A stretch of 64,000 nt of DNA. It comes from Sediminibacter sp. Hel_I_10. GTDB lineage: Bacteria > Bacteroidota > Bacteroidia > Flavobacteriales > Flavobacteriaceae. The stretch covers positions 3,472,001 through 3,536,000 of the forward strand of contig NZ_JHZX01000001.1 in NCBI RefSeq assembly GCF_000688335.1. Reading direction: 5' to 3'. The notes under the pieces were generated by a model that did not search any database, was not told where the DNA came from, and saw only the letters and a program-made list of their open reading frames with translations. This document shows positions 43,706 to 52,781 of the stretch, in pieces; position 1 is the first letter of the stretch; the number at the start of each line of letters is the position of its first letter. The translations under genes were made by a program, and so were the position numbers.

Positions 43706-45109
43706 ATGAAATATACTTTAGCCGTTGTAGCAAGCTTAATTTTTGCATTGACCTTTGCTCAAACTGATGCGGATAACCTTAAAAAAATATATACCACATC
43801 GCTGACTGACGGAATGAGCTATCAATGGTTAGATCATCTTTCCAATCAAATAGGAGGACGTTTATCTGGCTCTTTAAATGCCGAAAAGGCAGTAGAATAT
43901 ACAAAGGCAGAGTTTGAAAAATTAGGTTTAGACAAGGTTTGGTTGCAACCGGTCATGGTACCGAGATGGGTGAGGGGCGCTCCAGAATTTGCCTATATAG
44001 AAACGTCTCCTGGTCAAACAACCAGTGTTAATATTTGCGCTTTGGGCGGTTCAATTGAAACGCCTAATGGCGGTATTAAGGCGAAAGTGATAGAGGTGCA
44101 GGGGCTAGAAGATCTTGCTGCTTTAGGTGAAGAAAATATCAAAGGTAAAATCGTGTTTTTCAATAGACCAATGCAGGCAGATCTTATCCAAACGTTTGAA
44201 GCTTACGGCGGTTGTGTAGATCAGCGTTACAGTGGCGCTATGGAAGCAGGGAAATACGGCGCAGTAGGCGTTATTGTGAGGTCTATGAATTTGAGAATGG
44301 ATGATTTTCCGCATACCGGAACCATGTCTTACGGCGATTTACCAAATAGTCAGCGCATTCCATCTGCTGCCATTAGCACCAATGATGCAGAACTCTTAAG
44401 CGGAATGCTCTCACTTAACAAGAATATTAATTTCTTTTTTAGTCAAAATTGTAAACAACTGGCAGACGTGCAATCTTACAATGTTATTGGGGAAATCACG
44501 GGAAGTGAATTTCCTAATGAAATTATTGTTGTGGGTGGCCATCTTGATTCTTGGGATCTAGGTGATGGTTCTCATGATGATGGCGCAGGAGTAGTGCAAT
44601 CTATGGATGTATTACGATTATTGAAAGCCAGTGGTATTACACCGAAACGTACCATCAGGGCTGTATTGTTTATGAATGAAGAAAATGGATTGCGCGGTGG
44701 AAATAAATACGCCGAAGTGGCAAAATCAAAAAACGAAACACACATCTTCGCTTTGGAAAGTGATGCAGGTGGTTTTACGCCAAGAGGCTTTAGCTTTGAC
44801 TGTAGCGACCTCATGTTTTCAAAAATTGAAAGCTGGAAACCCCTCTTTAAACCTTATCTAATTCATTATTTTGAACAAGGTGGTAGTGGGGCAGATGTAG
44901 GACCTTTAAAAGATAACACTATTGTTTTAGCTGGTTTACGCCCCGATTCACAACGCTATTTTGATTACCATCATGCCAGTAACGATACTTTTGACGCGGT
45001 AAACAAACGAGAATTAGAGCTTGGAGCCGCTTCTATGACGGCTCTTGTGTATTTAATTGATAAATATGGTACAGATAGCATTCCGAATGAAAGCCAAATT
45101 AAAGACTAA
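43706..45109 (+). CDS. M28-family peptidase (carboxypeptidase Q-like)
   Basis: 467-residue exported zinc peptidase. Signal peptide MKYTLAVVASLIFALTFAQ. A PA-type insert (about 100-230) follows an N-terminal strand region. M28 di-zinc core: GGHLDSWDLGDGSHDDGAG (His and Asp ligands, about 275-293; bridging Asp in DDGAG), MNEENGLRG (catalytic Glu and Glu ligand, about 324-332), ESDAGGF (Asp ligand) and the last His in YHHASNDTFD. These match plasma glutamate carboxypeptidase-type enzymes, which cleave dipeptides and small peptides. Likely periplasmic nutrient peptidase. Followed by the M23 gene 34 bases later. Confidence 0.93.
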   Translation: MKYTLAVVASLIFALTFAQTDADNLKKIYTTSLTDGMSYQWLDHLSNQIGGRLSGSLNAEKAVEYTKAEFEKLGLDKVWLQPVMVPRWVRGAPEFAYIETSPGQTTSVNICALGGSIETPNGGIKAKVIEVQGLEDLAALGEENIKGKIVFFNRPMQADLIQTFEAYGGCVDQRYSGAMEAGKYGAVGVIVRSMNLRMDDFPHTGTMSYGDLPNSQRIPSAAISTNDAELLSGMLSLNKNINFFFSQNCKQLADVQSYNVIGEITGSEFPNEIIVVGGHLDSWDLGDGSHDDGAGVVQSMDVLRLLKASGITPKRTIRAVLFMNEENGLRGGNKYAEVAKSKNETHIFALESDAGGFTPRGFSFDCSDLMFSKIESWKPLFKPYLIHYFEQGGSGADVGPLKDNTIVLAGLRPDSQRYFDYHHASNDTFDAVNKRELELGAASMTALVYLIDKYGTDSIPNESQIKD

Positions 45110-45143
45110 CTAATTGTGGTATGGTTTCTGCTTTAGTAACCAT

Positions 45144-46265
45144 GTGAAACGTCGATTAAAATATATTTTCATTTTAGTGGTACTTGCTTCTTGTAAACAA
45201 GTTCAAAAAGTGTCAGATGCTATAGCAAAACCTTCTGCTAGAACTGTTTTTGAAAGAGATTTAAAAGATCATGATTCCTTATTTAAACGCTACAATTTAA
45301 ATCTCACGTTATCAAAATCCAACGGTTTAAAAATTGATTTACCGGTTTCGCTAGTTGCGGAGACAGATTCTGTTGATTTTAAGACCTTATCTTATGTCTT
45401 AGCTTTAAAGAGAGGAGAGCGCTTAAAAGTTGCTTCAGAGGTTAGTGCAGATAGTCTACAATTGTTGATTGATCTTTTTGCTATTGAAAACGATTCAACT
45501 ATAGCGGAGAATCCGTTGGTTTCAAATGAACCGGGAGTGAATACTTTAGATTTCTCAGTATCTGAAAACTCAAATTATAAGTTGGTGATCACACCAGCAT
45601 TAAGTGCAGCATTAAAATTTCATATTGCTATTTATAGGGAACCTACATTTCTATTTCCAGTGAGTGGTAAAGGGAATTCGGCAATTCAAAGTTTTTGGGG
45701 AGCAACTAGAGCAGGTGGTAAACGCTCCCATAAGGGGATTGATATTTTTGCAAGTCGAGGTACTCCTGTGATTGCTGTAACAGACGGATTTATTACCAAT
45801 ACTGGTAATAGGGGCCTGGGAGGTAAACAAGTGTGGTTGCGAGATGGTGTTTTTGGCCAGTCTTTATATTATGCACATTTAGACAGTATAAATGTAACTG
45901 GAGGTAATAGAGTGACAATAGGAGATACCCTAGGTTTTGTTGGTAATACGGGTAATGCGAGAACCACAAGTCCGCATTTGCATTTTGGCATATATACCAA
46001 ATCAGGCGCAATAGACCCATTGCCATTTGTAAAAGAGGCGGAACGTCCTAAACCAAACAACGGTTCCGTATTTAAAAAAGGTAAAACCCGTTTAGCGATT
46101 AATGAATTAAGAGTTGGTGATGGCGTTACTAATGAAAAAATAAAGGATTTAGGTCCAAACGTACCGCTTAAAATTTTAAGCAAAGTAGGAGATTGGTTTC
46201 ATCTCCAAATCAATGATAGTTTAGAGGGTTTTATGCACGAATCTTTGATTTTAGAACGGAATTGA
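45144..46265 (+). CDS. M23-family metallopeptidase lipoprotein
   Basis: 373 residues if started at the GTG at 45144, which gives a signal peptide MKRRLKYIFILVVLASC with lipobox Cys17; an upstream ATG at 45114 would add ten non-signal residues. N-terminal beta-rich region (about 20-180), then the LytM/M23 domain: HKGIDIFASRGTPVIAVTDG (about 195-214; HxxxD zinc motif), YYAHLDSI and the catalytic HLHFGIY (about 274-280). A C-terminal SH3-like domain (GDWFHLQINDSLEGFMHES) probably binds peptidoglycan. It cuts peptide cross-bridges in cell wall. Adjacent to the M28 gene; co-transcription likely. Confidence 0.9.
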   Translation: MKRRLKYIFILVVLASCKQVQKVSDAIAKPSARTVFERDLKDHDSLFKRYNLNLTLSKSNGLKIDLPVSLVAETDSVDFKTLSYVLALKRGERLKVASEVSADSLQLLIDLFAIENDSTIAENPLVSNEPGVNTLDFSVSENSNYKLVITPALSAALKFHIAIYREPTFLFPVSGKGNSAIQSFWGATRAGGKRSHKGIDIFASRGTPVIAVTDGFITNTGNRGLGGKQVWLRDGVFGQSLYYAHLDSINVTGGNRVTIGDTLGFVGNTGNARTTSPHLHFGIYTKSGAIDPLPFVKEAERPKPNNGSVFKKGKTRLAINELRVGDGVTNEKIKDLGPNVPLKILSKVGDWFHLQINDSLEGFMHESLILERN

Positions 46266-46268
46266 TCT

Positions 46269-46418
46269 TTATTCTTCTTCGGAATTGTTTTTGTTACTTT
46301 CCTTTTTCTGTAATTCTTTAGCTTTCTTTTTTGCTAATTGCTCTTTATTAAAATGAACACCGTCATCGTGCATATCTGCTGGCTTTCTGTGTGACCAAAA
46401 TTCTCCTTTAGTTCCCAT
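46269..46418 (-). CDS. Small conserved-looking flavobacterial protein (49 aa)
   Basis: 49-residue ORF: it begins MGTKGEFWSHRKPADMHDDG, then VHFNKEQLAKKKAKELQKKE and an acidic/Asn-rich end. Polar and strongly basic/acidic, with a single predicted helix around 27-42. The N-terminus and the compact size make it look like a genuine short gene rather than noise; similar short proteins occur in flavobacteria (recollection). It converges with the M23 gene, three bases from its stop. The upstream context is AAAACAGTTT before the ATG. Function unknown. Confidence 0.55.
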   Translation of the reverse strand: MGTKGEFWSHRKPADMHDDGVHFNKEQLAKKKAKELQKKESNKNNSEEE

Positions 46419-46542
46419 AAACTGTTTTTGTTTCAATTTACGAAGTAAGGACTAGAAAAATGTTAAATAATTTATAAGACCAATGTGTTGAATTTCCGAA
46501 GGGAATAAAACGATAAGAAATTTATCTGAATATTAGAGTTTG

Positions 46543-46938
46543 TTAATCAAATGATCTTGTAATAACTTCAACCGATTTTTTAGTGATTGGTTTAATAATA
46601 TAATCACTAACAAGCTCATAAGATTTTGCTTTTTTCAAGTCTGCGGGATCAATGGAAGAGCTTACAATATAAAGCAGCAGTTTTTTAGGAGATTTGATTT
46701 TGATAAATTCATCTAAAAATTGCCATCCATCCATAATAGGCATGTTGAGATCAAGTAAAATGACATCAGGAACCTCTTTGCCAGATTGAATAATAGGTTT
46801 AAGCGCTTGAATCGCTTCTTGTCCATTATTAAAAACAGTAAAATTTTTACAAAATTCTGAAATGTTCAAAACACGTTTGGCCGCAAATATAAATACAGGG
46901 TCATCATCTATGATACAGGTCAAATCAACTTTACTCAT
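46543..46938 (-). CDS. CheY-like response regulator
   Basis: 131-residue stand-alone receiver. Acidic pocket IIDDDPVF (about 9-16), phospho-acceptor Asp in VILLDLNMPIMDGW (about 58-71), conserved Thr/Ser in YIVSSSIDP and Lys in DYIIKPITKK (about 112-121). No output domain, so it acts through protein contacts or passes the phosphate to another protein. Its 5' end overlaps the 3' end of the PAS kinase gene by eight bases; the two are translationally coupled and form a kinase/regulator pair. Flavobacteria commonly have this arrangement; target unknown. Confidence 0.93.
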   Translation of the reverse strand: MSKVDLTCIIDDDPVFIFAAKRVLNISEFCKNFTVFNNGQEAIQALKPIIQSGKEVPDVILLDLNMPIMDGWQFLDEFIKIKSPKKLLLYIVSSSIDPADLKKAKSYELVSDYIIKPITKKSVEVITRSFD

Positions 46939-48439
46939 ATTGAAAATAGATTGAAAATGTTGTGCCTTTATTGACTTCGCTCTTAACTTCTACCGAGCCG
47001 CCAATGGCATCAATTTGATTTTTACTTATAAATAGCCCAAGACCTCTAGCATCATCATGTCTGTGAAATACCTTATACATTCCGAAGAGTTTATGGCCAT
47101 TCTGTTCAAGGTCAATTCCTAAACCATTATCTTCTATATTAAACTTGATGAGTTTATCTTCCTTTTTAGCAGATAGTTCAATAATCGGTTTTACATCTTG
47201 TCTTCGATATTTGATAGCATTGGTTAAAAAATTAAGTAATATCGAGTCGAGATAGGCAGGAATCCCCAAAATTGATATCCCTTTATCAATATCAACGATA
47301 ATATTTGCATCAGTTTCTATAGCTAATGCTTTAATACTGCTAATGGCCTTATTGGTATATTCTAATAAATTGAGAGATTCTAATTCATGATTTTTAGTAT
47401 TAGTTGTAGATACTTCGTTTAAATGCGAAATGGTCTCACTTAGATTATTTACCGCGTCATTTATCAAAGGGAAATAATCGTTTCTTGTTGCTTCTGGGAA
47501 TTCGTCTTTTAGTAAATTCAATAACATTTCTAGATTTCCGGTATGGGATCTCAGGTTGTGGGAAACAATGTGCGCAAAATTAAGCAAACGCATATTTTGC
47601 TGCTCAGTGGTTTTTAAGAGCATTTTAATTTCATCTTCTGCTTTCTTATTCTGTGTAATGTTTGCGATGTTGATGATCATGTTCAAGGCTTTCCCTTCGG
47701 TATCGCGAACAACAGAGGATGAACATAGGACAAATATAAGTTTACCGGTTTTTGTGATCATCCTTTTCTCTTTCTGACGATAATCTAGCTTACCGGAAAT
47801 GAGATGTTCGATTTCTGATTTTCTATTGACCAGATCCTCAGGGTGAATAAGATCGTTGAAATAAAGAGCTCTCAATTCATTTTCGGTATATTCTAAAAGA
47901 CGGCAGAAACTCTTATTTACAGTTTCAAGTCTTCCATCCAAATTAAGAATGGCCATACCATTTGGAGAGCTCTCCCAAGTAGCTCGAAGTTGCTTTTCTT
48001 TTAAAGAAACTTCATTTGCTCTATTTTTACTTTCAGTAATATCTTGAAAGACACCTTTTACTTTAACACACTTACCATTCTCAAATACTGGATAACCGAC
48101 GGATCTTACCCATTTCAAATTTTTTTTAGCCGATAAAAATTGAAGTTCAACATCATATTTTTCGCCAAGAGTTACAGCTCTTTCAAATACATCAAGAATA
48201 CGATCTCGATATTTTCCTTCTGGGAAAAAATCTATGGCTCCATCAAATTTGGGTTCAAAGTCATCATCTACTTCATGTATTGTTTTGGTCATGCTGCTCC
48301 ATATCACCTTTGTTTTTTCGAGATCAACCTCCCAAGATCCAATAGCAATGGAATCTTGAATTGAATTCAGAAATGTGATTTTTTTAGTGTTTGGAGGGTT
48401 CTCCTCCGAGGATAGAATAAAATGTTCTATTGAATCCAT
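46931..48439 (-). CDS. PAS-domain sensor histidine kinase
   Basis: 502 residues, no signal peptide or membrane helix, so cytosolic. Two PAS/PAC domains: about 25-145 (IGSWEVDLEKTKVIWSS ... VKGVFQDITESKNRA) and about 150-275 (TWESSPNGMAILNLDGRLETVN ... LIHPEDLVNRKSE ... IANITQNKKAEDEIK). Phospho-acceptor His in FAHIVSHNLRSHTGNL (about residue 297), and the HATPase core with NAIKYR (N box), DNGLGID and RGLGLFISK (G boxes) up to the C-terminus. It probably senses an intracellular redox, light or ligand cue and phosphorylates the CheY-like protein encoded downstream. Confidence 0.94.
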   Translation of the reverse strand: MDSIEHFILSSEENPPNTKKITFLNSIQDSIAIGSWEVDLEKTKVIWSSMTKTIHEVDDDFEPKFDGAIDFFPEGKYRDRILDVFERAVTLGEKYDVELQFLSAKKNLKWVRSVGYPVFENGKCVKVKGVFQDITESKNRANEVSLKEKQLRATWESSPNGMAILNLDGRLETVNKSFCRLLEYTENELRALYFNDLIHPEDLVNRKSEIEHLISGKLDYRQKEKRMITKTGKLIFVLCSSSVVRDTEGKALNMIINIANITQNKKAEDEIKMLLKTTEQQNMRLLNFAHIVSHNLRSHTGNLEMLLNLLKDEFPEATRNDYFPLINDAVNNLSETISHLNEVSTTNTKNHELESLNLLEYTNKAISSIKALAIETDANIIVDIDKGISILGIPAYLDSILLNFLTNAIKYRRQDVKPIIELSAKKEDKLIKFNIEDNGLGIDLEQNGHKLFGMYKVFHRHDDARGLGLFISKNQIDAIGGSVEVKSEVNKGTTFSIYFQYE

Positions 48440-48734
48440 AGGTTACTACATTTAGGTATATTAGTCAATGAATTTGGAATCTTAAAAAGTATAAGGTGAT
48501 TAACTAATAGCTATCAATGAATTGGATTAATTACCTGTTAAAAATTTAAGATAGATTAAAAATCTAGAGAAATATAGCTTTAATATTCGGTAAAATGCAA
48601 ATTTAGACGTTGAAAATTACCAAAAAACAAAAGGATAGTCATCAGTTCTTAAATAAATGTTAAATTAAAATATTGGTTTAAAGGAATTTGTGTTTGAAAT
48701 TAGAATAATTAATTTTTTTAAAAATTTTCTAAAT

Positions 48735-49778
48735 TTAAATATGTTCTTCACTCTTTTGGGCTAACGTTTTGCCATATTCCTCCTTATAAATTCTTACTAA
48801 AGCCATAAAAAGACTGATGAGTAGGGGGCCAAAAATAAGACCAATAAACCCAAAGAGTGGCACACCTACAATCACTCCAAATAGGGTTACTAATGGGTGT
48901 ACATTATCTAGCTTCTTAAGCACGTATAAACGTATGATATTATCGGTAGAGCCAACAACCACAAATCCATAAATTAAAACACCCCAAGCTTGAAACGTAT
49001 CTCCACTAGATAGTGCAAGAATAAATACTGGTAGGATACCAATCAATGTTCCTACAAAAGGAATCATCGAGCCTATAGTCACTATTACAAACCAAAAGAA
49101 AGGGTCTTCGATACCAAATATAAAAAAGCCTATTAAGGCAATAATGCCCTGTGCTAAAGCCACTAGAGGAATACCAACAGCATTACTCTTCACCATAGCT
49201 TGTACTTCTCTACCTATTTGATTAATACTATCAGTGTTCATCGGGATATACTCACGTAAAGAATGACGCAATTGTTTTCTATTGGTCAACATAAAGTAGA
49301 GCATAAAATACATTAAACCAATAGCGATAAAGATGTTAAATGTACCGCCAGCCATGGTTTGAAGATTTTCGGATAACCAAGATGTAATTGATTTGGTGTC
49401 TATGGACGAATTGACATCCATACCAGTACTTTCTTCAATAATACTCACTTGGTGTTTAAGAGCGGTCACCACTTTCTCACTATTTTTGACAGCATCAGTG
49501 ATTTTATTTCCCAGCATTAAAACAAAGCCTGTAAGTGGGATTAGAATCACGAAAAAGGAAGCGGTCATCAATAATAATGCAGCCACAGAAGGCCTCCATT
49601 TGTGTGTCTTTACCAAAGCCACCATAAACTTTCTTAACAATATATAGAATGTAATAGCACCTAAAATACCGCTCAAATAGGGTAGCATTTCCCTAAATAT
49701 CAAGCAACCCATTAAAACAATGAGTATCAGGATAAATATTTGACGAATAATCTTAGGTGCTATTTGTGGCATGTGCAT
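48735..49778 (-). CDS. AI-2E family transporter (PerM-like)
   Basis: 347-residue membrane protein of the AI-2E/PerM family (TqsA, YdbO-like). Seven to eight helices: IFILILIVLMGCLIFREMLPYL (about 15-36), FYILLRKFMVALV, ALLLMTASFFVILIPLTGFVLML (about 66-88) and an amphipathic region with SIDTKSITSWLSE. The C-terminal ones include GIEDPFFWFVIVTIGSMIPFVGTLIGILPVFILAL (about 225-259) and LFGFIGLIFGPLLISLFMALV. The conserved PFVGT-like signature is visible. Transported species unknown: AI-2 for TqsA, other solutes or cations for related proteins. Convergent neighbours absent; lysA lies 90 bases upstream on the same strand. ATG at 49778 or 49772. Confidence 0.88.
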   Translation of the reverse strand: MHMPQIAPKIIRQIFILILIVLMGCLIFREMLPYLSGILGAITFYILLRKFMVALVKTHKWRPSVAALLLMTASFFVILIPLTGFVLMLGNKITDAVKNSEKVVTALKHQVSIIEESTGMDVNSSIDTKSITSWLSENLQTMAGGTFNIFIAIGLMYFMLYFMLTNRKQLRHSLREYIPMNTDSINQIGREVQAMVKSNAVGIPLVALAQGIIALIGFFIFGIEDPFFWFVIVTIGSMIPFVGTLIGILPVFILALSSGDTFQAWGVLIYGFVVVGSTDNIIRLYVLKKLDNVHPLVTLFGVIVGVPLFGFIGLIFGPLLISLFMALVRIYKEEYGKTLAQKSEEHI

Positions 49779-49869
49779 TTTAAATTTTAAATCAAATTAC
49801 ATCGAATTTACGACTAGCGCCTATCCAAAAAAGAAAATTGTTAATCTATTCCAAAAAATAAATTCGGAC

Positions 49870-51075
49870 TTAGATCTCAATCTCCACTTGATTATGCACA
49901 ATATCATCAAAAGTTTCTCGCTTTCTTATAAGGTGGGCTTCTCCCTTATGCCAAAGCACTTCTGATGGTCTATAGCGAGAGTTGTAGTTGCTGGCCATTG
50001 AGTAGCAATAGGCCCCTGCATTTTTAAAAGCTAAGATGTCATCTTCATTAATTTCGTTAATGCGCCTGTTATTCGCAAAAGTATCGGTTTCACAAATGTA
50101 ACCTACAACAGAATAAAAACGCTCACGGCCTTCAGGATTTGAGATATTGATAATTTCATGTTGAGAGCCATATAACATTGGTCTTATGAGGTGATTAAAC
50201 CCAGAATCTACTTGAGCAAAAACCGTAGAGGTCGTTTGCTTAACAACATTCACTTTAGTTAAAAAATAGCCTGCTTCACTCACCAGAAATTTGCCCGGTT
50301 CAAACGCTAAGGTTAATGGCTTACCGTATGACTTACAAAACTCATTAAAACGTTGAGATAGTTTTTCTCCAAGTTCTTCTATATTGGTTTCGATATCGCC
50401 AGTTTTATAAGGCACTTTAAATCCAGATCCAAAATCAATAAACTCCAGATTCTTGAAATTTCTAGCAGTATCAAAAAGAATTTCGCTAGCATATAGAAAC
50501 ACATCAATATCTAAAATATCACTTCCCGTATGCATGTGAATCCCGTTGATATTCATTTTAGTATTTTCTACAATACGTAATAAATGCGGAATTTGATGAA
50601 TACTAATCCCAAACTTACTATCTATATGACCTACAGAAATATTAGTGTTTCCTCCAGCCATCACGTGCGGATTGATACGAATACACACCGGTGTTTTTGG
50701 ATGACGTGTCCCGAACTGTTCTAAAACAGAAAGGTTGTCAATATTGATCTGGACGCCCAATGTAGCAGCCTTTTCAATTTCCGCTAAAGAGACACCGTTA
50801 GGAGTGAAAATAATTTGCTCAGGCTTAAAACCAGCCTTGAGCCCTAATTGCACTTCTTGTATAGAGACAGTATCCAGGCCAGAACCCAGTTGGTTGAATA
50901 ATTTTAATACCGAAATATTAGACAGGGCCTTCACCGCGTAATTCAACTTCAACTGTTTCACCTTATCAAATGCAGAGGTTAAACGTTTATACTGAAATTT
51001 GATTTTTTCAGCATCATAAACATAAACAGGACTTCCAAAGTCTTTTGCAATTTGTAATAAGGTGTTTTGTTCCAT
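49870..51075 (-). CDS. lysA: Diaminopimelate decarboxylase
   Basis: 401-residue PLP-dependent decarboxylase (fold III) that makes L-lysine from meso-diaminopimelate, the last step of lysine synthesis. The PLP Lys49 lies in LNYAVKALSN. Barrel motifs: INGIHMHTGSDILD (about 173-186), FIDFGSGFKVPYKTGDIE, LAFEPGKFLVSEAGYF (about 257-272), the active-site Cys in VGYICETDTF (about 322-331) and KNAGAYCYSMASNYNSRYRP near the end, typical of LysA. Length is usual. It stands alone in this region; the next gene, sucC, is divergent. Confidence 0.94.
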   Translation of the reverse strand: MEQNTLLQIAKDFGSPVYVYDAEKIKFQYKRLTSAFDKVKQLKLNYAVKALSNISVLKLFNQLGSGLDTVSIQEVQLGLKAGFKPEQIIFTPNGVSLAEIEKAATLGVQINIDNLSVLEQFGTRHPKTPVCIRINPHVMAGGNTNISVGHIDSKFGISIHQIPHLLRIVENTKMNINGIHMHTGSDILDIDVFLYASEILFDTARNFKNLEFIDFGSGFKVPYKTGDIETNIEELGEKLSQRFNEFCKSYGKPLTLAFEPGKFLVSEAGYFLTKVNVVKQTTSTVFAQVDSGFNHLIRPMLYGSQHEIINISNPEGRERFYSVVGYICETDTFANNRRINEINEDDILAFKNAGAYCYSMASNYNSRYRPSEVLWHKGEAHLIRKRETFDDIVHNQVEIEI

Positions 51076-51222
51076 TTCTTTAAATTTAAATTAAGGCGCA
51101 AAATTAAGTGCTTTTTTTAAGCAAACTGATAAGAAATCCTTAAAAATTAAGCGTTTTATTGTTGAAGTTCTTACTCTCATTAAACTCAATGGAAATTTAT
51201 TGGTAAAAACTTTTAGTATGTT

Positions 51223-51230
51223 TATTTTTG
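51223..51230 (+). promoter_or_regulatory. Promoter -7 element for sucC
   Basis: TATTTTTG (TAnnTTTG) 61 bases before the sucC ATG; upstream -33 box weak. Confidence 0.45.
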
Positions 51231-51290
51231 TTGCTCATTCACTACTTCGGAAACTTTACCGGAGTACAACCATATTAATCTTAAAAACAA

Positions 51291-52481
51291 ATGAATCTAC
51301 ACGAATATCAAGGTAAAGACATATTGGCAAGTTTTGGCGTGCGCATTCAACGCGGTATCGTTGCACAAAATGCTCATGAAGCGGTAGCAGCTGCAAAGCA
51401 GTTAACTTCTGAAACAGGCACAAGCTGGCACGTTTTAAAAGCACAAGTACATGCTGGAGGACGCGGTAAAGGCGGCGGCGTTAAATTGGCAAAAAACTTG
51501 ACAGAAGTAGAAAAAATTGCTGGAGAGATTATCGGGATGAATTTGGTAACGCCTCAAACATCTGCAGAAGGTAAAAAAGTACACCAAATTTTAGTAGCAG
51601 AAGATGTCTATTATCCTGGTGATAGTGAGCCAAATGAATACTATATGTCTGTGCTCTTAAATCGTGCAACAGGAAAAAACATGATCATGTATTCTACCGA
51701 AGGTGGTATGGATATTGAGACGGTTGCTGAAGAGACACCACATTTGATCTTTCATGAGGAAATAGATCCTTCTGTAGGTCTTATGCCATTTCAAGCACGT
51801 CGTATTGCCTTTAATTTAGGGCTTTCTGGTGCTGGATTTAAAGACATGACCAAATTTGTACATGCGCTTTATACCGCTTATGATAAATCAGACGCTTCTT
51901 TATTTGAAATCAACCCGGTTTTAAAAACAAGTGATGATAAAATTTTAGCCGTAGATGCTAAAGTTACCATTGATGATAACGCATTATTCCGTCATAAAGA
52001 TTACACCAATCTACGTGACTTACGTGAAGAAAACCCAATTGAGGTTGAAGCCAAAGAAGTTGGACTTAACTATGTAGACCTAGACGGAAACGTGGGTTGT
52101 ATGGTAAACGGAGCGGGTCTTGCAATGGCAACAATGGATTTGATCAAGCAAGCCGGTGGTGAGCCAGCTAACTTCTTGGATGTTGGTGGTACTGCCGATG
52201 CAGCAAGAGTAGAGGCGGCCTTTAAGCTTATTTTGAAAGATCCTGCAGTTAAAGCGATTTTGATTAACATCTTTGGAGGTATTGTTCGTTGTGATCGTGT
52301 TGCCCAAGGCGTTATTGATGCTTATAAAAACATGGGAACTATTGAGGTGCCAATCATTGTGCGTCTTCAAGGAACCAATGCAGATATCGCTAAAGAATTG
52401 ATTGACAACTCTGGATTTGATGTCATGAGTGCAACAGAATTTCAAGAAGCAGCAGATAAAGTTCAGCAAGTGCTAGCTTAA
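51291..52481 (+). CDS. sucC: Succinyl-CoA synthetase beta subunit
   Basis: 396-residue ATP-grasp subunit of succinyl-CoA ligase in the TCA cycle, making ATP (or GTP) and succinate from succinyl-CoA. N-terminal MNLHEYQGKDILASFGV (1-17) is diagnostic. ATP-grasp region: VLKAQVHAGGRGKGGGVKLAK (about 49-69; Gly-rich nucleotide loop), FEINPV (about 206-211), then the CoA-ligase domain with GNVGCMVNGAGLAMATMDLIK, NFLDVGGTAD and INIFGGIVRCDRVAQGVI. A perfect terminator hairpin follows, so sucD is not in this operon; separate sucC and sucD genes are common in flavobacteria. Confidence 0.96.
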   Translation: MNLHEYQGKDILASFGVRIQRGIVAQNAHEAVAAAKQLTSETGTSWHVLKAQVHAGGRGKGGGVKLAKNLTEVEKIAGEIIGMNLVTPQTSAEGKKVHQILVAEDVYYPGDSEPNEYYMSVLLNRATGKNMIMYSTEGGMDIETVAEETPHLIFHEEIDPSVGLMPFQARRIAFNLGLSGAGFKDMTKFVHALYTAYDKSDASLFEINPVLKTSDDKILAVDAKVTIDDNALFRHKDYTNLRDLREENPIEVEAKEVGLNYVDLDGNVGCMVNGAGLAMATMDLIKQAGGEPANFLDVGGTADAARVEAAFKLILKDPAVKAILINIFGGIVRCDRVAQGVIDAYKNMGTIEVPIIVRLQGTNADIAKELIDNSGFDVMSATEFQEAADKVQQVLA

Positions 52482-52781
52482 TACTGTAATTAAATACATA
52501 CATTAAGACCTGTCAGATTTTCAATATCTGGCAGGTCTTTTTATTTGCCTTATTGTTTTCAATTTTTAAGCGTTCTTTACACTATGGATTTCATTTTTAA
52601 TAACGTTACCTCACACTCGATTTCTTAAATGAAATCTAACTAGAAATACATTTAGCTAGCTTGATATCTTGTCCTGAATAGTAAGGTGCTTATCAATTAA
52701 TCTCAAAAAGCGTCACTTTAATACATACATGATTATTATTAAGAACGTATATGTATAATAATTAGTACCTTACCTTCAAAT
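52482..52781. other. Intergenic stretch after sucC
   Basis: 300 bases: the sucC terminator, then AT-rich sequence leading into the hybrid kinase gene, with no ORF or clear promoter box I would trust. Confidence 0.4.
52505..52545 (+). terminator. Terminator of sucC
   Basis: Stem AAGACCTGTCAGAT / ATCTGGCAGGTCTT (one G-T pair), loop TTTCAAT, then TTTTAT; 23 bases after the stop. Confidence 0.9.

Noticed and set aside
45793-46183. Minus-strand frames of 77 and 104 codons opposite the M23 gene
   Set aside because: Antisense shadows; the plus strand carries clear M23 motifs.
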